NCBI RefSeq assembly: GCF_015711605.1
Contig: NZ_JABTEZ010000004.1
Span: 682,001-746,000 of the forward strand
From: Planomonospora sp. ID67723
GTDB lineage: Bacteria > Actinomycetota > Actinomycetes > Streptosporangiales > Streptosporangiaceae
DNA length: 64,000 bases
Direction of reading: 5' to 3'
Below, in pieces: positions 42,298-50,439 of this stretch (positions within the stretch are counted from its first letter, which is position 1; each line of letters begins with the position of its first letter). The position numbers and the translations under genes are program-made. The notes under the pieces were generated by a model. The model was given only the letters and a program-made list of their open reading frames with translations. It did no database searches and had not been told where the DNA came from.

Positions 42298-43862
42298 GGA
42301 TCCCCCGGCTCACCGGGGGCGAGCCGGGCGGCCAGGAAGTCGCACAGCGGCCGCACGTGCCGCGCGGGATCGAGCCAGCGGGCCATCAGATCCTCCAGCA
42401 GGTGCTGCTCGGCGACCTGCTCGCGGTACCGCCAGGCCCGCACGACCGGGTGGAGGAAGGCGCTCTCGTCGGCCCGTTCGGGAGTGGGATGCCGCTGGAT
42501 GGCGAACACGTCGGGATACTCCCGGCGCCCCCATCGCAGGGTGACGGTGAAGTACAGGGCATGGCCGCAGAACCGGTCGACCGCGTAGTCCTCCGGCAGG
42601 TCGGCGTAGTGCGTGATGCTCCCCGTGGTCTCGTCGACCACGTACACGTCACACAGGTACTCGAACTGCGTCCACAACGCTGAGCTGTGGTTGACCCGCT
42701 CCAGCATGGCGGCGGTCAGCCCGTCGGGGTCGGACGGCACGGTTCGCCGCTCGAGCGGGACACCGTCATAGCGCTCGCGCAGCAGGGCGGCCATGGTGCG
42801 CAGGTTGTAGCGGAACCCGTCGATGAACGCCGAGGAGGCGCGTTTGAAGTCGCGGGCCTGCATCAGGGTGCCCGCGAAATACAGCCCGTCGACGTTCACC
42901 GACCGGAAGTCGGGGCGGATCGCCGGAAGCCGTCCGCCGGGGGCGCGTTCGGGTAGGCAGGAATCGTCGAAGACGGTGGAGTCCATGGTGAAGCCGGTGC
43001 AGCGCAACACGCTGTCGTACTCCAGCAGCGCCTGCTCACCGTCGGCGAGGGTGTAGGTGATGGCGGCCTTGAAGTGGTCGCCGTCGCGCCAGATCCGGTC
43101 GATGCGGCACTCCAGCACTCCGTGCAGGGTCTTGAACCAGTAGCTGTCCAGCAGCGCGCCGTACTGGCCGCGCACGTGGCCGGGGTGCTTGCTCGTCCAG
43201 GCCAGACGCACGGGGCTCGGGCTGGCCAGGTGGATGACGGCCGCGTGACCGAGCATGGCCTGGGCGGTCTCGAACGCCGAGTTGCCCTTGCCGATGATCA
43301 GCACCCTCTGGTCGGTGAAGTCCTCCCCGGAGACCGGCATGTCCTCATATCCCCGGGCCAGCTCGATCCCGGGGATGTCGGGGATGTACGGCCCGCCCCA
43401 GCCCGTCGCCATGATCACGCACTCCGCGTGGAAGACCCGGCCCGCCGCGTGCACGGCGAAGCGCTCCCCGCTCTTCTCGATCCGGTCGACGGGGGTGGAG
43501 AAGCGCACGTTGAGCCGGTGCCTGCGCTGAAAGTCCTGCAGGTAGCGCACGAGGTCGTCCGCCCGGGGGAAGTACTCCTGCGAGTAGCGGGGGAACATCA
43601 GTTCCTGCTCGTCGTTGAGCAGCGAGTTCCAGTCCCAGCGCAGGGCGATCTCCGGATCCTTCTGGCCGGTGTGGACCTTGTTCAGCGAGATCAGCCTGCG
43701 ATGACGCGGATAGCGGCGGAAGAACCCGCCGGGTGCGGCCTCGCGCTCCAGGGTGAGGTAGTCGGCCCCGGCGCGCTGCAGGAAGTAGCTGAGCTGCAGC
43801 CCGCCCGGGCCGGCACCGACGATCAGATAGCGATGGGTGTGCCCGTCGGCTCCGGCCGTCAT
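42270..43862 (-). CDS. Flavin-dependent monooxygenase-like oxidoreductase (FOXRED2-like)
   Basis: This 530-residue protein has FAD-binding YLIVGAGPGGLQLSYFLQRA at residues 12-31, an ATGWGGPYIPDIPG motif, NADPH-binding VLIIGKGNSAFETAQAM (about 190-206) and DGLYFAGTLMQARDFK near 340. The C-terminal 150 residues resemble the extra domain of FOXRED2-like oxidoreductases. ATG at 43862 overlaps the stop of a small upstream gene (ATGA). The substrate is unknown; the neighbourhood suggests tailoring of a small molecule. Confidence 0.88.
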   Translation of the reverse strand: MTAGADGHTHRYLIVGAGPGGLQLSYFLQRAGADYLTLEREAAPGGFFRRYPRHRRLISLNKVHTGQKDPEIALRWDWNSLLNDEQELMFPRYSQEYFPRADDLVRYLQDFQRRHRLNVRFSTPVDRIEKSGERFAVHAAGRVFHAECVIMATGWGGPYIPDIPGIELARGYEDMPVSGEDFTDQRVLIIGKGNSAFETAQAMLGHAAVIHLASPSPVRLAWTSKHPGHVRGQYGALLDSYWFKTLHGVLECRIDRIWRDGDHFKAAITYTLADGEQALLEYDSVLRCTGFTMDSTVFDDSCLPERAPGGRLPAIRPDFRSVNVDGLYFAGTLMQARDFKRASSAFIDGFRYNLRTMAALLRERYDGVPLERRTVPSDPDGLTAAMLERVNHSSALWTQFEYLCDVYVVDETTGSITHYADLPEDYAVDRFCGHALYFTVTLRWGRREYPDVFAIQRHPTPERADESAFLHPVVRAWRYREQVAEQHLLEDLMARWLDPARHVRPLCDFLAARLAPGEPGDPQSRTSGSS

Positions 43863-44110
43863 CGGCTCTGCTGCCCCGCCGGGACGGCCGCACGCGTGTA
43901 TCCGCCCGCCACGATCACCTCGGCCATCGCCGCGTAGGCCGCCGGGTCATCGGGGGCGGCGGCCAGGTCCGCGCGCACCTTCTCCACCAGCTCCATCCCC
44001 TCGGGCAGCGGCACCTCCACCAGCTGGTTCAGGGGCAAAGCCGTCTCCGGGCGGAACCGGAACAGGCCGCGGATTCCCGGATCGTCGGAGGTGAGGGCGA
44101 TATGCGGCAT
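43859..44110 (-). CDS. Internally deleted duplicate of the CMD-like gene at 44827-45516
   Basis: This 83-residue product shares with the neighbouring carboxymuconolactone decarboxylase-like protein the stretch HIALTSDDPGIRGLFRFRPE through NQLVEV, then jumps to PEGMELVEKVRADLAAAP. DNA identity is perfect over 50 nt and 61 nt blocks; between them 117 nt (39 codons) are missing in frame, including the redox motif NECRFCFYTH. The tail (PAAYAAMAEVIVAGGYTR) is different. It has a good AAGGAG and overlaps the monooxygenase start, so it is probably translated, but it cannot be a normal AhpD-type enzyme. Confidence 0.7.
   Translation of the reverse strand: MPHIALTSDDPGIRGLFRFRPETALPLNQLVEVPLPEGMELVEKVRADLAAAPDDPAAYAAMAEVIVAGGYTRAAVPAGQQSR
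43956..44071 (-). repeat. Segmental duplication, copy A (partner 45110-45342)
   Basis: 43956-44005 is identical to 45110-45159, and 44011-44071 is identical to 45282-45342. The partner has 122 nt between the two blocks where this copy has 5. Both copies lie in the same orientation about 1.2 kb apart. Confidence 0.9.
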
Positions 44111-44267
44111 GGCGCTCCTTATAGGGACGCATGGAAAATGCTCTTATGTGACGAACGAATCCGCCCGACCGGTCTCGATGATCGCTACACCACCACCCGG
44201 CTGTCAATGCCGGATTTATCCACATCCTCCACCTGATGGACTGCTGTCATTTCCTGAACCGGCACGG

Positions 44268-44303
44268 CCGTATGGCCATACGGTAAGTCTGATATTACCG
44301 TAT
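44268..44303. promoter_or_regulatory. Overlapping palindromes in the divergent promoter region
   Basis: CCGTATGGCCATACGG (44268-44283) is a perfect 16-bp palindrome. ATACGGTAA (44278-44286) and TTACCGTAT (44295-44303) form a second perfect 9-bp dyad sharing a half-site. They lie between the small CMD duplicate/monooxygenase operon and the SnoaL-like gene, as expected for a TetR-type site, but no regulator gene is adjacent. Confidence 0.65.
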
Positions 44304-44375
44304 TGTCTGCCAATGTGGATCAAGGTAGCGTCACCCGTATTCCGGAATCCTCATCCCGTCGCAAGGAGCTCCTTC

Positions 44376-44768
44376 ATGTCAGAACACCCGAACATCGCGG
44401 TCGTCCGCGACAGTTACGAGGCTCTCGCCAAAGGCGATCTGGACCGCTTCCGCGATGACCTGCTTGCCGACGATGTGACCTTCCACATCCCCGGCCGGGG
44501 TGCGCTGGCGGGCGACTACCGCGGCAAAGCGGCGGTGGCCGACTACTTGTCGCGGTTCGTCGAGCTGGGTGGCGTGCTGAGGTTCGAGCCGGATGCCTTC
44601 CTGTCCGATGACAGCCAGGTGGCGGCGCTGCTGCGCATCCGCGGAGAGCGCGAGGGCCGGATCCTGGACGAACGCGGCGTGCACGTGTTCCGCGTCACCG
44701 ACGGCAAGATCAGTGAGCGCTGGAGCTTCCCTCAGGACACCTACGTCGTCGACGAGTTCTTCGCCTGA
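44376..44768 (+). CDS. SnoaL-like / NTF2-fold protein
   Basis: This 130-residue protein has the NTF2/SnoaL fold pattern: VVRDSYEALAKGDLDRFRDD, DDVTFHIPGRGALAGDYRG, then a C-terminal strand HVFRVTDGKISERWSFPQDT. Members are small cyclases, isomerases, hydrolases or binding proteins. ATG at 44376 follows AAGGAG. It is divergent from the monooxygenase operon across a palindrome-rich promoter region and convergent with the CMD-like gene, which suggests one small metabolic locus. Confidence 0.87.
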   Translation: MSEHPNIAVVRDSYEALAKGDLDRFRDDLLADDVTFHIPGRGALAGDYRGKAAVADYLSRFVELGGVLRFEPDAFLSDDSQVAALLRIRGEREGRILDERGVHVFRVTDGKISERWSFPQDTYVVDEFFA

Positions 44769-44826
44769 CCGCCTGGGGGCCGTTGACCGCGTACGGCGCG
44801 CGGTCAACGGCCTCCGCCGCCCCTCC

Positions 44827-45516
44827 TCACTCCTGGCGCAGTGCGTCGACGAGCACGGCCACATACCCCTCGGTCCGCTGCGCCCGCTCGGCATAGTGGG
44901 AGGGGTCGTCCGAGGCGACCGTGCCGAGCCCGTCGACGTAGCGGTTGAACATGCAGAACGCGGCCGCGATCAGCACGGTGTCGTGGATCTCCACGTCGGT
45001 GGCGCCCTCGCGCCGGGCGTCGGCGACCAGTGCCGCGGAGACGGCCCTGCCGCTCTGCTGGACCGCGCCGGCGATCGCCAGCAGGGCCTTGAGCTTGGCC
45101 GAGATCGGTGCGGCGGCCAGGTCCGCGCGCACCTTCTCCACCAGCTCCATCCCCTCGGGGAAGCGCACCGCGGTGAACGCCGCGTGGGTGTAGAAGCAGA
45201 AGCGGCATTCGTTCAGCGCCGACACGTAGGTGGCGATCAGCTCGCGCTCCCCCCGCGACAGGGTGCTCTCCCCGCACAGCAGCACCTCCACCAGCTGGTT
45301 CAGGGGCAAAGCCGTCTCCGGGCGGAACCGGAACAGGCCGCGAACCCCCGGTTCGTCGGAGTCGAGGGCGATGTGCGGTCTGGAGGCCCCCTCATGGTTG
45401 ACCCAGGTCTCCGGCTCCGGCCACTGGATTTCACATGAGGCCAGGTCGGGCAGGACGGTGATCGACGGCCTGACGGTGTCACGGAAACCGAAGGGACGAG
45501 CCACTGCATTCGTCAT
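44827..45516 (-). CDS. Carboxymuconolactone decarboxylase (AhpD-like) family protein
   Basis: This 229-residue alpha-helical protein has the AhpD-type active site NECRFCFYTHAAF (E-C-x2-C-x3-H) at about residues 95-107, preceded by LSRGERELIATYVSALN. These proteins are peroxidase-like or decarboxylating enzymes using the redox Cys pair. The upstream promoter region is low in GC. A partly deleted duplicate of this gene lies at 43859-44110, with the monooxygenase gene following it. Confidence 0.9.
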   Translation of the reverse strand: MTNAVARPFGFRDTVRPSITVLPDLASCEIQWPEPETWVNHEGASRPHIALDSDEPGVRGLFRFRPETALPLNQLVEVLLCGESTLSRGERELIATYVSALNECRFCFYTHAAFTAVRFPEGMELVEKVRADLAAAPISAKLKALLAIAGAVQQSGRAVSAALVADARREGATDVEIHDTVLIAAAFCMFNRYVDGLGTVASDDPSHYAERAQRTEGYVAVLVDALRQE

Positions 45517-46084
45517 TCCTCACACCTTTCATGCACTTTCCGGTTTTCCTAACACCTTCGAATGTGCGCCCTCTGGACCCCAGAAAACAGGCAAGGCAGG
45601 ATCAACATGTTGTTCGTGTGTGAACCGCTTCCTGCCAGCTCAACGCTTGACGTCCCTAATGTGCCTGAAGTAAGCCGACATGGATAATGCGCAAAGAAAT
45701 CATTTATGCGATACATGTCTGGTTTAGGGTGGACGGGTTTGCCGACCGGGCCTCTCCGCACATGTCGAAGGTTCACCCGTCCAGGTCAAGCCGCATGCCG
45801 GCACCCCGTGAGGCGGCGTGGCACCCGTACCGGCGGAGACGACGAATCTGCTCCGCCGGCCACGCCGTCGGATCCACGCTGTCGGGTACGGCCACCACGT
45901 GATCCTTCGATCCTGATGTCGCAATCACGAGGGATCACGCGATGGCCGTACCCATGTCCGACGCCGCGAAGGCCGGTCGGCCGCGAGGACTCGGCCAAAC
46001 GGCGGGGGCCGTTGAGCCTTCTTCTCGCGAGCGCCTTGTGTCCAAGCCCTGGCAGCGTGGACACGAGGCGGTTCTGAGTCGTCG
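45517..46084. other. 568-bp low-GC gap without a recognisable gene
   Basis: The left part (45517-45740) is clearly less GC-rich than the surroundings and includes the CMD-like promoter. The right part contains a long imperfect inverted repeat (listed separately). Open frames on both strands lack family motifs and codon bias. Confidence 0.5.
45884..45953. repeat. 70-bp imperfect inverted repeat (22-nt arms)
   Basis: Arms 45884-45905 and 45932-45953 match at 20 of 22 positions (core GGGTACGGCCA and CGTGATCC), with a 26-nt spacer. Transcribed RNA would form a long hairpin. It may be an isolated element end, an operator pair or a structured RNA; no gene accounts for it. Confidence 0.6.
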
Positions 46085-46981
46085 CTAGACAGCTGACTTG
46101 TCGAGGATGGCCGCCACTTCCGCCGCCCTGAACACGAACCCCGCATGTGTGGTGTCCAGGGTGTGGACGTCGTAGGGGTTGCCGGGAGTCAGTGCATCCG
46201 CTTCGGCGATCAGTCTGTCCTGCATGGCTACCGGAATGGATCGGTCACCGGTGAGGCGAACGTAGGTGCGGGCGATCGTGCCCCAGGTGTCGGCGTGACC
46301 ACGGGCGTCGGCCATCATCACCGCGATCGACTCGTCCGGCTGCAGGATGTTGAGGAAGGCCCTGAACTGCTCGTCGGTGACGTCGGCCATGGTCGCCGCC
46401 TTGAGGCCTGCCAGCAGCGCCGGATCGGCGGTGCGGTAGTTGGCCCGGCCGACGCCGAGCCGGGCCGGATCTCCGACGTTGAACGCCGCCAGGGACGGCA
46501 TCAGGCTGTCTCCGAACTCGGGCTCCTGCATGTACTCAATCGGGTTCGACCGTTGCACGCACGCCCACGCGGAGATGTACACCAGCCGATCCACCAGGCC
46601 GGGAATCGTGTTACCGACTGCGGTGACGGTTGCCCCTCCCAGGCTGGCGCCCACCAGTACCACCGGCCCGTACCCGGCCACACGGCGGACGACGTCGACG
46701 ACCATGTCGACGTTGTCCTGGAGGGTGATCCCGGCCAGTGTCGACGGCTCGATCGCCCACGCATCGAGATCCTGCGGAGCCTGGTAGGCGACGGGGTATT
46801 GCGCGTCGAGGCCATGGCCCGGCAGGTCGACGGCGAAGCTGCGGTGGCCGAGCAACGCGAGTTCGCGCTGGATGGAGGACCACATGAACGCGTTGGAGCC
46901 GGAACCGTGGACCAGCACGAACGTGGGAGAGGCGCCGGAAACGGATCGAGGGTGCGACGAGCCGGTTGAGATAGATGACAC
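46085..46981 (-). CDS. Alpha/beta-hydrolase (esterase-like)
   Basis: This protein of about 298 residues starts its fold with TFVLVHGSGSNAFMWSS (oxyanion-hole HG) and has the nucleophile elbow GASLGGA and a C-terminal catalytic His in LDTTHAGFVF. The layout resembles plant methylesterase / EstC-like hydrolases. GTG at 46981 is the likeliest start; the frame extends to 47128 but that part is Arg/Pro-rich and not family-like. No strong ribosome-binding site is seen, so the start is uncertain. Confidence 0.85.
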   Translation of the reverse strand: MSSISTGSSHPRSVSGASPTFVLVHGSGSNAFMWSSIQRELALLGHRSFAVDLPGHGLDAQYPVAYQAPQDLDAWAIEPSTLAGITLQDNVDMVVDVVRRVAGYGPVVLVGASLGGATVTAVGNTIPGLVDRLVYISAWACVQRSNPIEYMQEPEFGDSLMPSLAAFNVGDPARLGVGRANYRTADPALLAGLKAATMADVTDEQFRAFLNILQPDESIAVMMADARGHADTWGTIARTYVRLTGDRSIPVAMQDRLIAEADALTPGNPYDVHTLDTTHAGFVFRAAEVAAILDKSAV

Positions 46982-47349
46982 GCGAATCAGTCCAATCGGA
47001 TGGAAGTGGGGGCGGACACAACGTGGTGCCGGATGCCGGCGCGTTGAGCCGCTGATGAGATGGCGGGCGTACCCGCCGGTGAGTTCGCCGGGACCCGGTG
47101 ACGACACAGGCGATCGTGGACGCGGCACCGGCCCGGACCACGGCAGAGCGCCGAGGACGGAAGGCGGCTGCGTGCGCCGGTGCGGGCGCGTGAACGAAGG
47201 GCCGGGCGGGCGAAACGCGGCGCGCGGAACTCAGGCCGCGACGTTATAGCGGGATCGCCTCAACCGCCGCTGATCGCTGAGCGACCGGTGGGACACCGTC
47301 TCAGGCAGTCCGAAGGCGGATGAACGTGTAGATCATGATCGAGACCATA
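46982..47349. other. 368-bp gap without a recognisable gene
   Basis: It lies between the hydrolase start and the MerR-HEAT stop, both on the minus strand. No repeat or family-like coding stretch was found. The 47240-47349 part is moderately AT-rich and probably holds 3' untranslated sequence. Confidence 0.45.
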
Positions 47350-48384
47350 TCAGGTGGCAGATCTCGGGCGCGACGGGCAATATCGTGCGTCGCGTATCCC
47401 GAGAATGTATGTCGCGGTAAGCGCGACGGCACGGTCCTCGTCGTGTGACAGATCGGCGAGGGCTCGTGACGCCGCGGTTCCCGGGATCTCCGCGAGCGCC
47501 TGTGTCAGCCGCCGGCGTGCAGGCGATTCGACGCTGCCGTGGGCCAGGCGATCAACAAGCCCGGCAGTGATCTGATCCGCCGATGCGGGACGGCTCGCCA
47601 GCACGCTCAGGGCGTCGGCTGCGTCGACGTCGTTCGTCCCCTCGGCGACGATATCGATGAGCGTCGGGATCGCGTCGGCCACTCCACGTGCCCCGAGTGC
47701 CAGAGCCGCATACCTGCGGACCGCGATGTCGGGGTTCGCGAGGGCGTCCTGCAGCAGTGCGGTCGCCTCACCGTTCGGAATCTCGGCGATGGACTGGACG
47801 GCACGTCTGCGCACCTCGGCTGCTGGTGAGCCGAGGCCCTCCGCCAGCAGCGCCAAGCCGTCATCGCCCGACTGCGCCAGAGCCCAGCGGAGGGCTCCGG
47901 CGACGTTCGGGTCCGTTTCGCCCAGCGCTGCCTCGACCAGTGCCTCCACCGGCACCGCAACCCCTTCGGCCGAGGACAGGGCCGCGCGCTGGCGCTTGCC
48001 GGCGCTCTTCGACCCCAACGCCTGCAGGAGGGCGACGACCTGGAGGACGTCCTCCCAGCCGGCGGGTTCCACGGCGTCGATCCGACGCAGTCGCGTGAGC
48101 AACTCCGTCTCAGCCGCAATGCGTTCTCGTGTCTGGCGGATGAGGTTGTCGACGAGCTCCGAGGGCGTGAAGTCGGGATCGTCGAGCGCGCGCCTGACTT
48201 CACCCAGCGACAACCCCAAGGATCGCAGGCTCTCGATATGGAAGATCCGCCGAACGTCCTCGCTGGAGTACTCCCGATAGCCTGCGCGGCTACGGCCCGT
48301 TGGCCGCACCAGGCCGAGCGAGTCGTAATGCCTGAGCATGCGGGCGCTGACCCCGGACCGTCGTGCCACATCACCGATCAACAC
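47350..48384 (-). CDS. MerR-family regulator fused to HEAT repeats
   Basis: This 344-residue protein has a MerR helix-turn-helix (about 1-70: IGDVARRSGVSARMLRHYDS, GYREYSSEDVRRIFHIESLR) and the dimerisation helix to about 115. In place of a small ligand pocket it has HEAT-like repeats (about 145-330: GALRWALAQSGDDGLALLAE, EVRRRAVQSIAEIPNGEA, IAVRRYAALALGARGV). GTG at 48384 starts 3 bp after the stop of a HEAT-only gene, whose end carries the ribosome-binding GGAGGAG. The HEAT part may bind a protein rather than a small ligand. Confidence 0.9.
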   Translation of the reverse strand: MLIGDVARRSGVSARMLRHYDSLGLVRPTGRSRAGYREYSSEDVRRIFHIESLRSLGLSLGEVRRALDDPDFTPSELVDNLIRQTRERIAAETELLTRLRRIDAVEPAGWEDVLQVVALLQALGSKSAGKRQRAALSSAEGVAVPVEALVEAALGETDPNVAGALRWALAQSGDDGLALLAEGLGSPAAEVRRRAVQSIAEIPNGEATALLQDALANPDIAVRRYAALALGARGVADAIPTLIDIVAEGTNDVDAADALSVLASRPASADQITAGLVDRLAHGSVESPARRRLTQALAEIPGTAASRALADLSHDEDRAVALTATYILGIRDARYCPSRPRSAT

Positions 48385-48387
48385 GGC

Positions 48388-49059
48388 CTATCGCTCCTCC
48401 TTGCCGGTGCCGCCGAGGGCTGCGACGCGCTTGGCCTCCTCGATCGCGAACTCGAATCCGGCATCAGGGTCGCGCAACAGCCGTTCCGTGGCGATCGCGT
48501 GTGCGCGCACACGCGGGTCGGGATCCGTCATCGCAGCGCGCAGCGTGGGCACGATCACCTCACCGAGCGCGACCAGCGCCCGGCTGAGGCTCAGCTGCAT
48601 CCCGCGCTCGCCGCGCCCGAGCTGTTTCGACAACACTGCGGCCAACCGGGGCTCTTCACCGTCGGGCACGAGCACGACCGCCGCCCGCCAGGCGCTCCGC
48701 GCCACCTCATCGTCGGCGTCGGACAGAAGCGCCGGTGTGATCGCCGGCCACGCTTGCCGATCCCCGATCTTGGACAGTGTGTGCAGCGCCTGGCTTCGTG
48801 CCTGCGCACGCTTCGAGCGGAGTTCATCGATGAGCGCCGGGACCGTCATGGATGCCGAGTGTCGGGTGAGTGCCCACGTCAGCATATCGCGCACATAGAA
48901 TTCGGGTTCGATCGCGCATCGTTCGATGAGCTTGTCGACGAACCGCGGGCCAGGGGTCGTACCGATCGCCATCGCCGCCCGCAGCCGCACCGACGAGCGG
49001 CTGTCCTCCAGCTCCTGGAAAGCTCGCATCGTATCCGCGTCCTGTTTCCGCATGGTCAT
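48388..49059 (-). CDS. HEAT-repeat protein
   Basis: This 223-residue protein consists of HEAT/PBS-lyase-like helical repeats (SSVRLRAAMAIGTTPG, FYVRDMLTWALTRHSASM, ARSQALHTLSKIGDRQAW, PRVRAHAIATERLL). ATG at 49059 follows GGAGG by eight bases; a GTG at 49068 would overlap that site. It is the first gene of a two-gene operon with the MerR-HEAT regulator, behind a MerR-type promoter, so it may be the protein partner that the regulator's own HEAT domain mimics or recognises. Confidence 0.88.
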   Translation of the reverse strand: MTMRKQDADTMRAFQELEDSRSSVRLRAAMAIGTTPGPRFVDKLIERCAIEPEFYVRDMLTWALTRHSASMTVPALIDELRSKRAQARSQALHTLSKIGDRQAWPAITPALLSDADDEVARSAWRAAVVLVPDGEEPRLAAVLSKQLGRGERGMQLSLSRALVALGEVIVPTLRAAMTDPDPRVRAHAIATERLLRDPDAGFEFAIEEAKRVAALGGTGKEER

Positions 49060-49080
49060 CGGGACCACCTCCTTGGCAGC

Positions 49081-49111
49081 AGTGAAGACCTTGTCACTGT
49101 GTCAAGGTCAA
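49081..49111 (-). promoter_or_regulatory. MerR-type promoter with 19-bp spacer and centred dyad
   Basis: On the minus strand -35 TTGACC (49106-49111) and -10 TTCACT (49081-49086) are exactly 19 bp apart. Between them lies the dyad GACCTTG...CAAGGTC (49087-49109 on the plus strand, 9-bp centre). An overlong spacer with the operator inside it is the hallmark of MerR-activated promoters, where the protein untwists the DNA. It drives the HEAT/MerR-HEAT operon, so autoactivation is expected. Confidence 0.85.
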
Positions 49112-49218
49112 GCGGGATCACGCCGCGGGATCGCAGGCACCCCGGCCCCGCTCGGGTCCGCGTCACAGAGAAACCGGGTTCCGGCCCACTTTCGACGACG
49201 GGGTCGCCTCCGGAGGGG

Positions 49219-49351
49219 GGACCAAGTACGACCACAAGGGCCGATAGGGCCGGTCAGCGCCTTGACGGGTCGTGGGTTCGCCGGCCCCCGCGAGAAGTGA
49301 CGCACCGGCCCGTGGAGAAGGGCCGTCGCCCCTTTCTGCCGTACTTGGTCC
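49219..49351. repeat. 12-bp perfect inverted repeat flanking 109 bp
   Basis: GGACCAAGTACG at 49219-49230 and its exact complement CGTACTTGGTCC at 49340-49351 lie in the gap between the HEAT operon and the RibD-like gene. The enclosed segment has no gene. It could be the ends of a small non-autonomous element or a long-range terminator; no target-site duplication was evident. Confidence 0.5.
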
Positions 49352-49390
49352 GCGCCCGTCAGGGACGTCGGAGCATGGCGCGGATGCCGC

Positions 49391-49939
49391 TCAGGCGCCG
49401 GTCGGCCGGTACGCCAGGACGGTGACGCCGGAGTCGAAGGTGGTGCTGTCGACCGGTTCGATGCCGGTGGTGCTGGCGGGGCGGAAAAGGGGCTCGCCTT
49501 CGCCCTTGAGGACGGGATAGATCCAGATGCGGTACTCGTCCAGCAGACCGCGCTTGGCCAGGTCGTCGGTGAGGCGGCCGTTGCCCCAGATCAGGATGTC
49601 CTCGCCGTCCTGCTCCTTGATCTTCGCGACCTGCCCGGCCAGGTCGTCGCCGGGGATGACGGTGGTGGGGTTCCAGGCGGAGATGTCGACCGGCTGCGAG
49701 GCCACGACGTACTTGGTTATCGCGTTGACGTGGTCGGCGTAGGGGTTGCCGCCCATGTTCGGCCAGGCCTGGGCCATGCCCTCGTAGGTGACGCGGCCCA
49801 GCAGCAGCGCGTCGCAGCCGGTGGTCATGGCGAAGGCGTAGGCCATCGCGTCCTCGCTGTTGTACTGCATGGACCACAGGTGCGGGTTGTCGATGAACCC
49901 GTCGAGCGTGGTGTAGGTGGAAGCGATGATCTTACGCAT
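49391..49939 (-). CDS. Dihydrofolate reductase-like (RibD C-terminal) protein
   Basis: This 182-residue protein of the RibD C-terminal / DHFR-like fold has IIASTYTTLDGFIDNPH, CDALLLGRVTYEGMAQAWP (nucleotide-binding) and GEDILIWGNGRLTDDLAKRG with the family's Gly-rich loop, followed by YRIWIYPVLKGEGEPLF. These NADPH-dependent reductases are common in actinomycetes and their substrates are mostly unknown. ATG at 49939 follows AGGGAG. Confidence 0.88.
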   Translation of the reverse strand: MRKIIASTYTTLDGFIDNPHLWSMQYNSEDAMAYAFAMTTGCDALLLGRVTYEGMAQAWPNMGGNPYADHVNAITKYVVASQPVDISAWNPTTVIPGDDLAGQVAKIKEQDGEDILIWGNGRLTDDLAKRGLLDEYRIWIYPVLKGEGEPLFRPASTTGIEPVDSTTFDSGVTVLAYRPTGA

Positions 49940-50439
49940 GGGGACTCCCTGGGATCATGATGAAAGGGTGGGATGTCGCCGCCAGCCGGCGGCTGCCGGG
50001 CTGCGAGGGCCGGCCGTGGTGCGGGGTGGCCGCCTTCACCCGGCGGTGCGGGCCGGCTCCGGGCGGCGCTGTCGACGAAGTGGTCGTCGAAGCAGTCCTG
50101 GGTGTCCGGGAGGCCGTGCGGATCGGCTTGGCCGTGTCGGATGCGGTCGAGCAGGCGGAAGCAGGCGAACCGTTCCGCGCCCCGGGGTCATCACGATCAG
50201 TACGTCCGCTCGCTTCGTCAGGCACGCGTTCGGAATCATGGGCGGACTCTACGAGGAGACGTGCCTGGTCATGGGCCACTTGCCGCCGGTTTTACCGATG
50301 GTCTCGCGGGGCGGCCGCCCCGCGACCCGGAGATGTCCCGTGCCGGACCGCCTCCCACGGCCGCATCTCCTCGTCCTCGCCGGCGCAGTGAGCAATCAGG
50401 CATAAGAGAGGCCCTCGGGTGCCGACTTAAGCTCGGCCC
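49940..50439. other. 500-bp gap, possibly a decayed gene on the minus strand
   Basis: A minus-strand frame within about 49990-50190 reads FACFRLLDRIRHGQADPHG, then DTQDCFDDHFVDS, which looks protein-like, but it has no start codon in place and matches no family I know. The plus strand shows nothing recognisable. Upstream of the decarboxylase start a TAAGCT lies about 8 bp before the ATG, hinting at a leaderless transcript. Confidence 0.4.
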
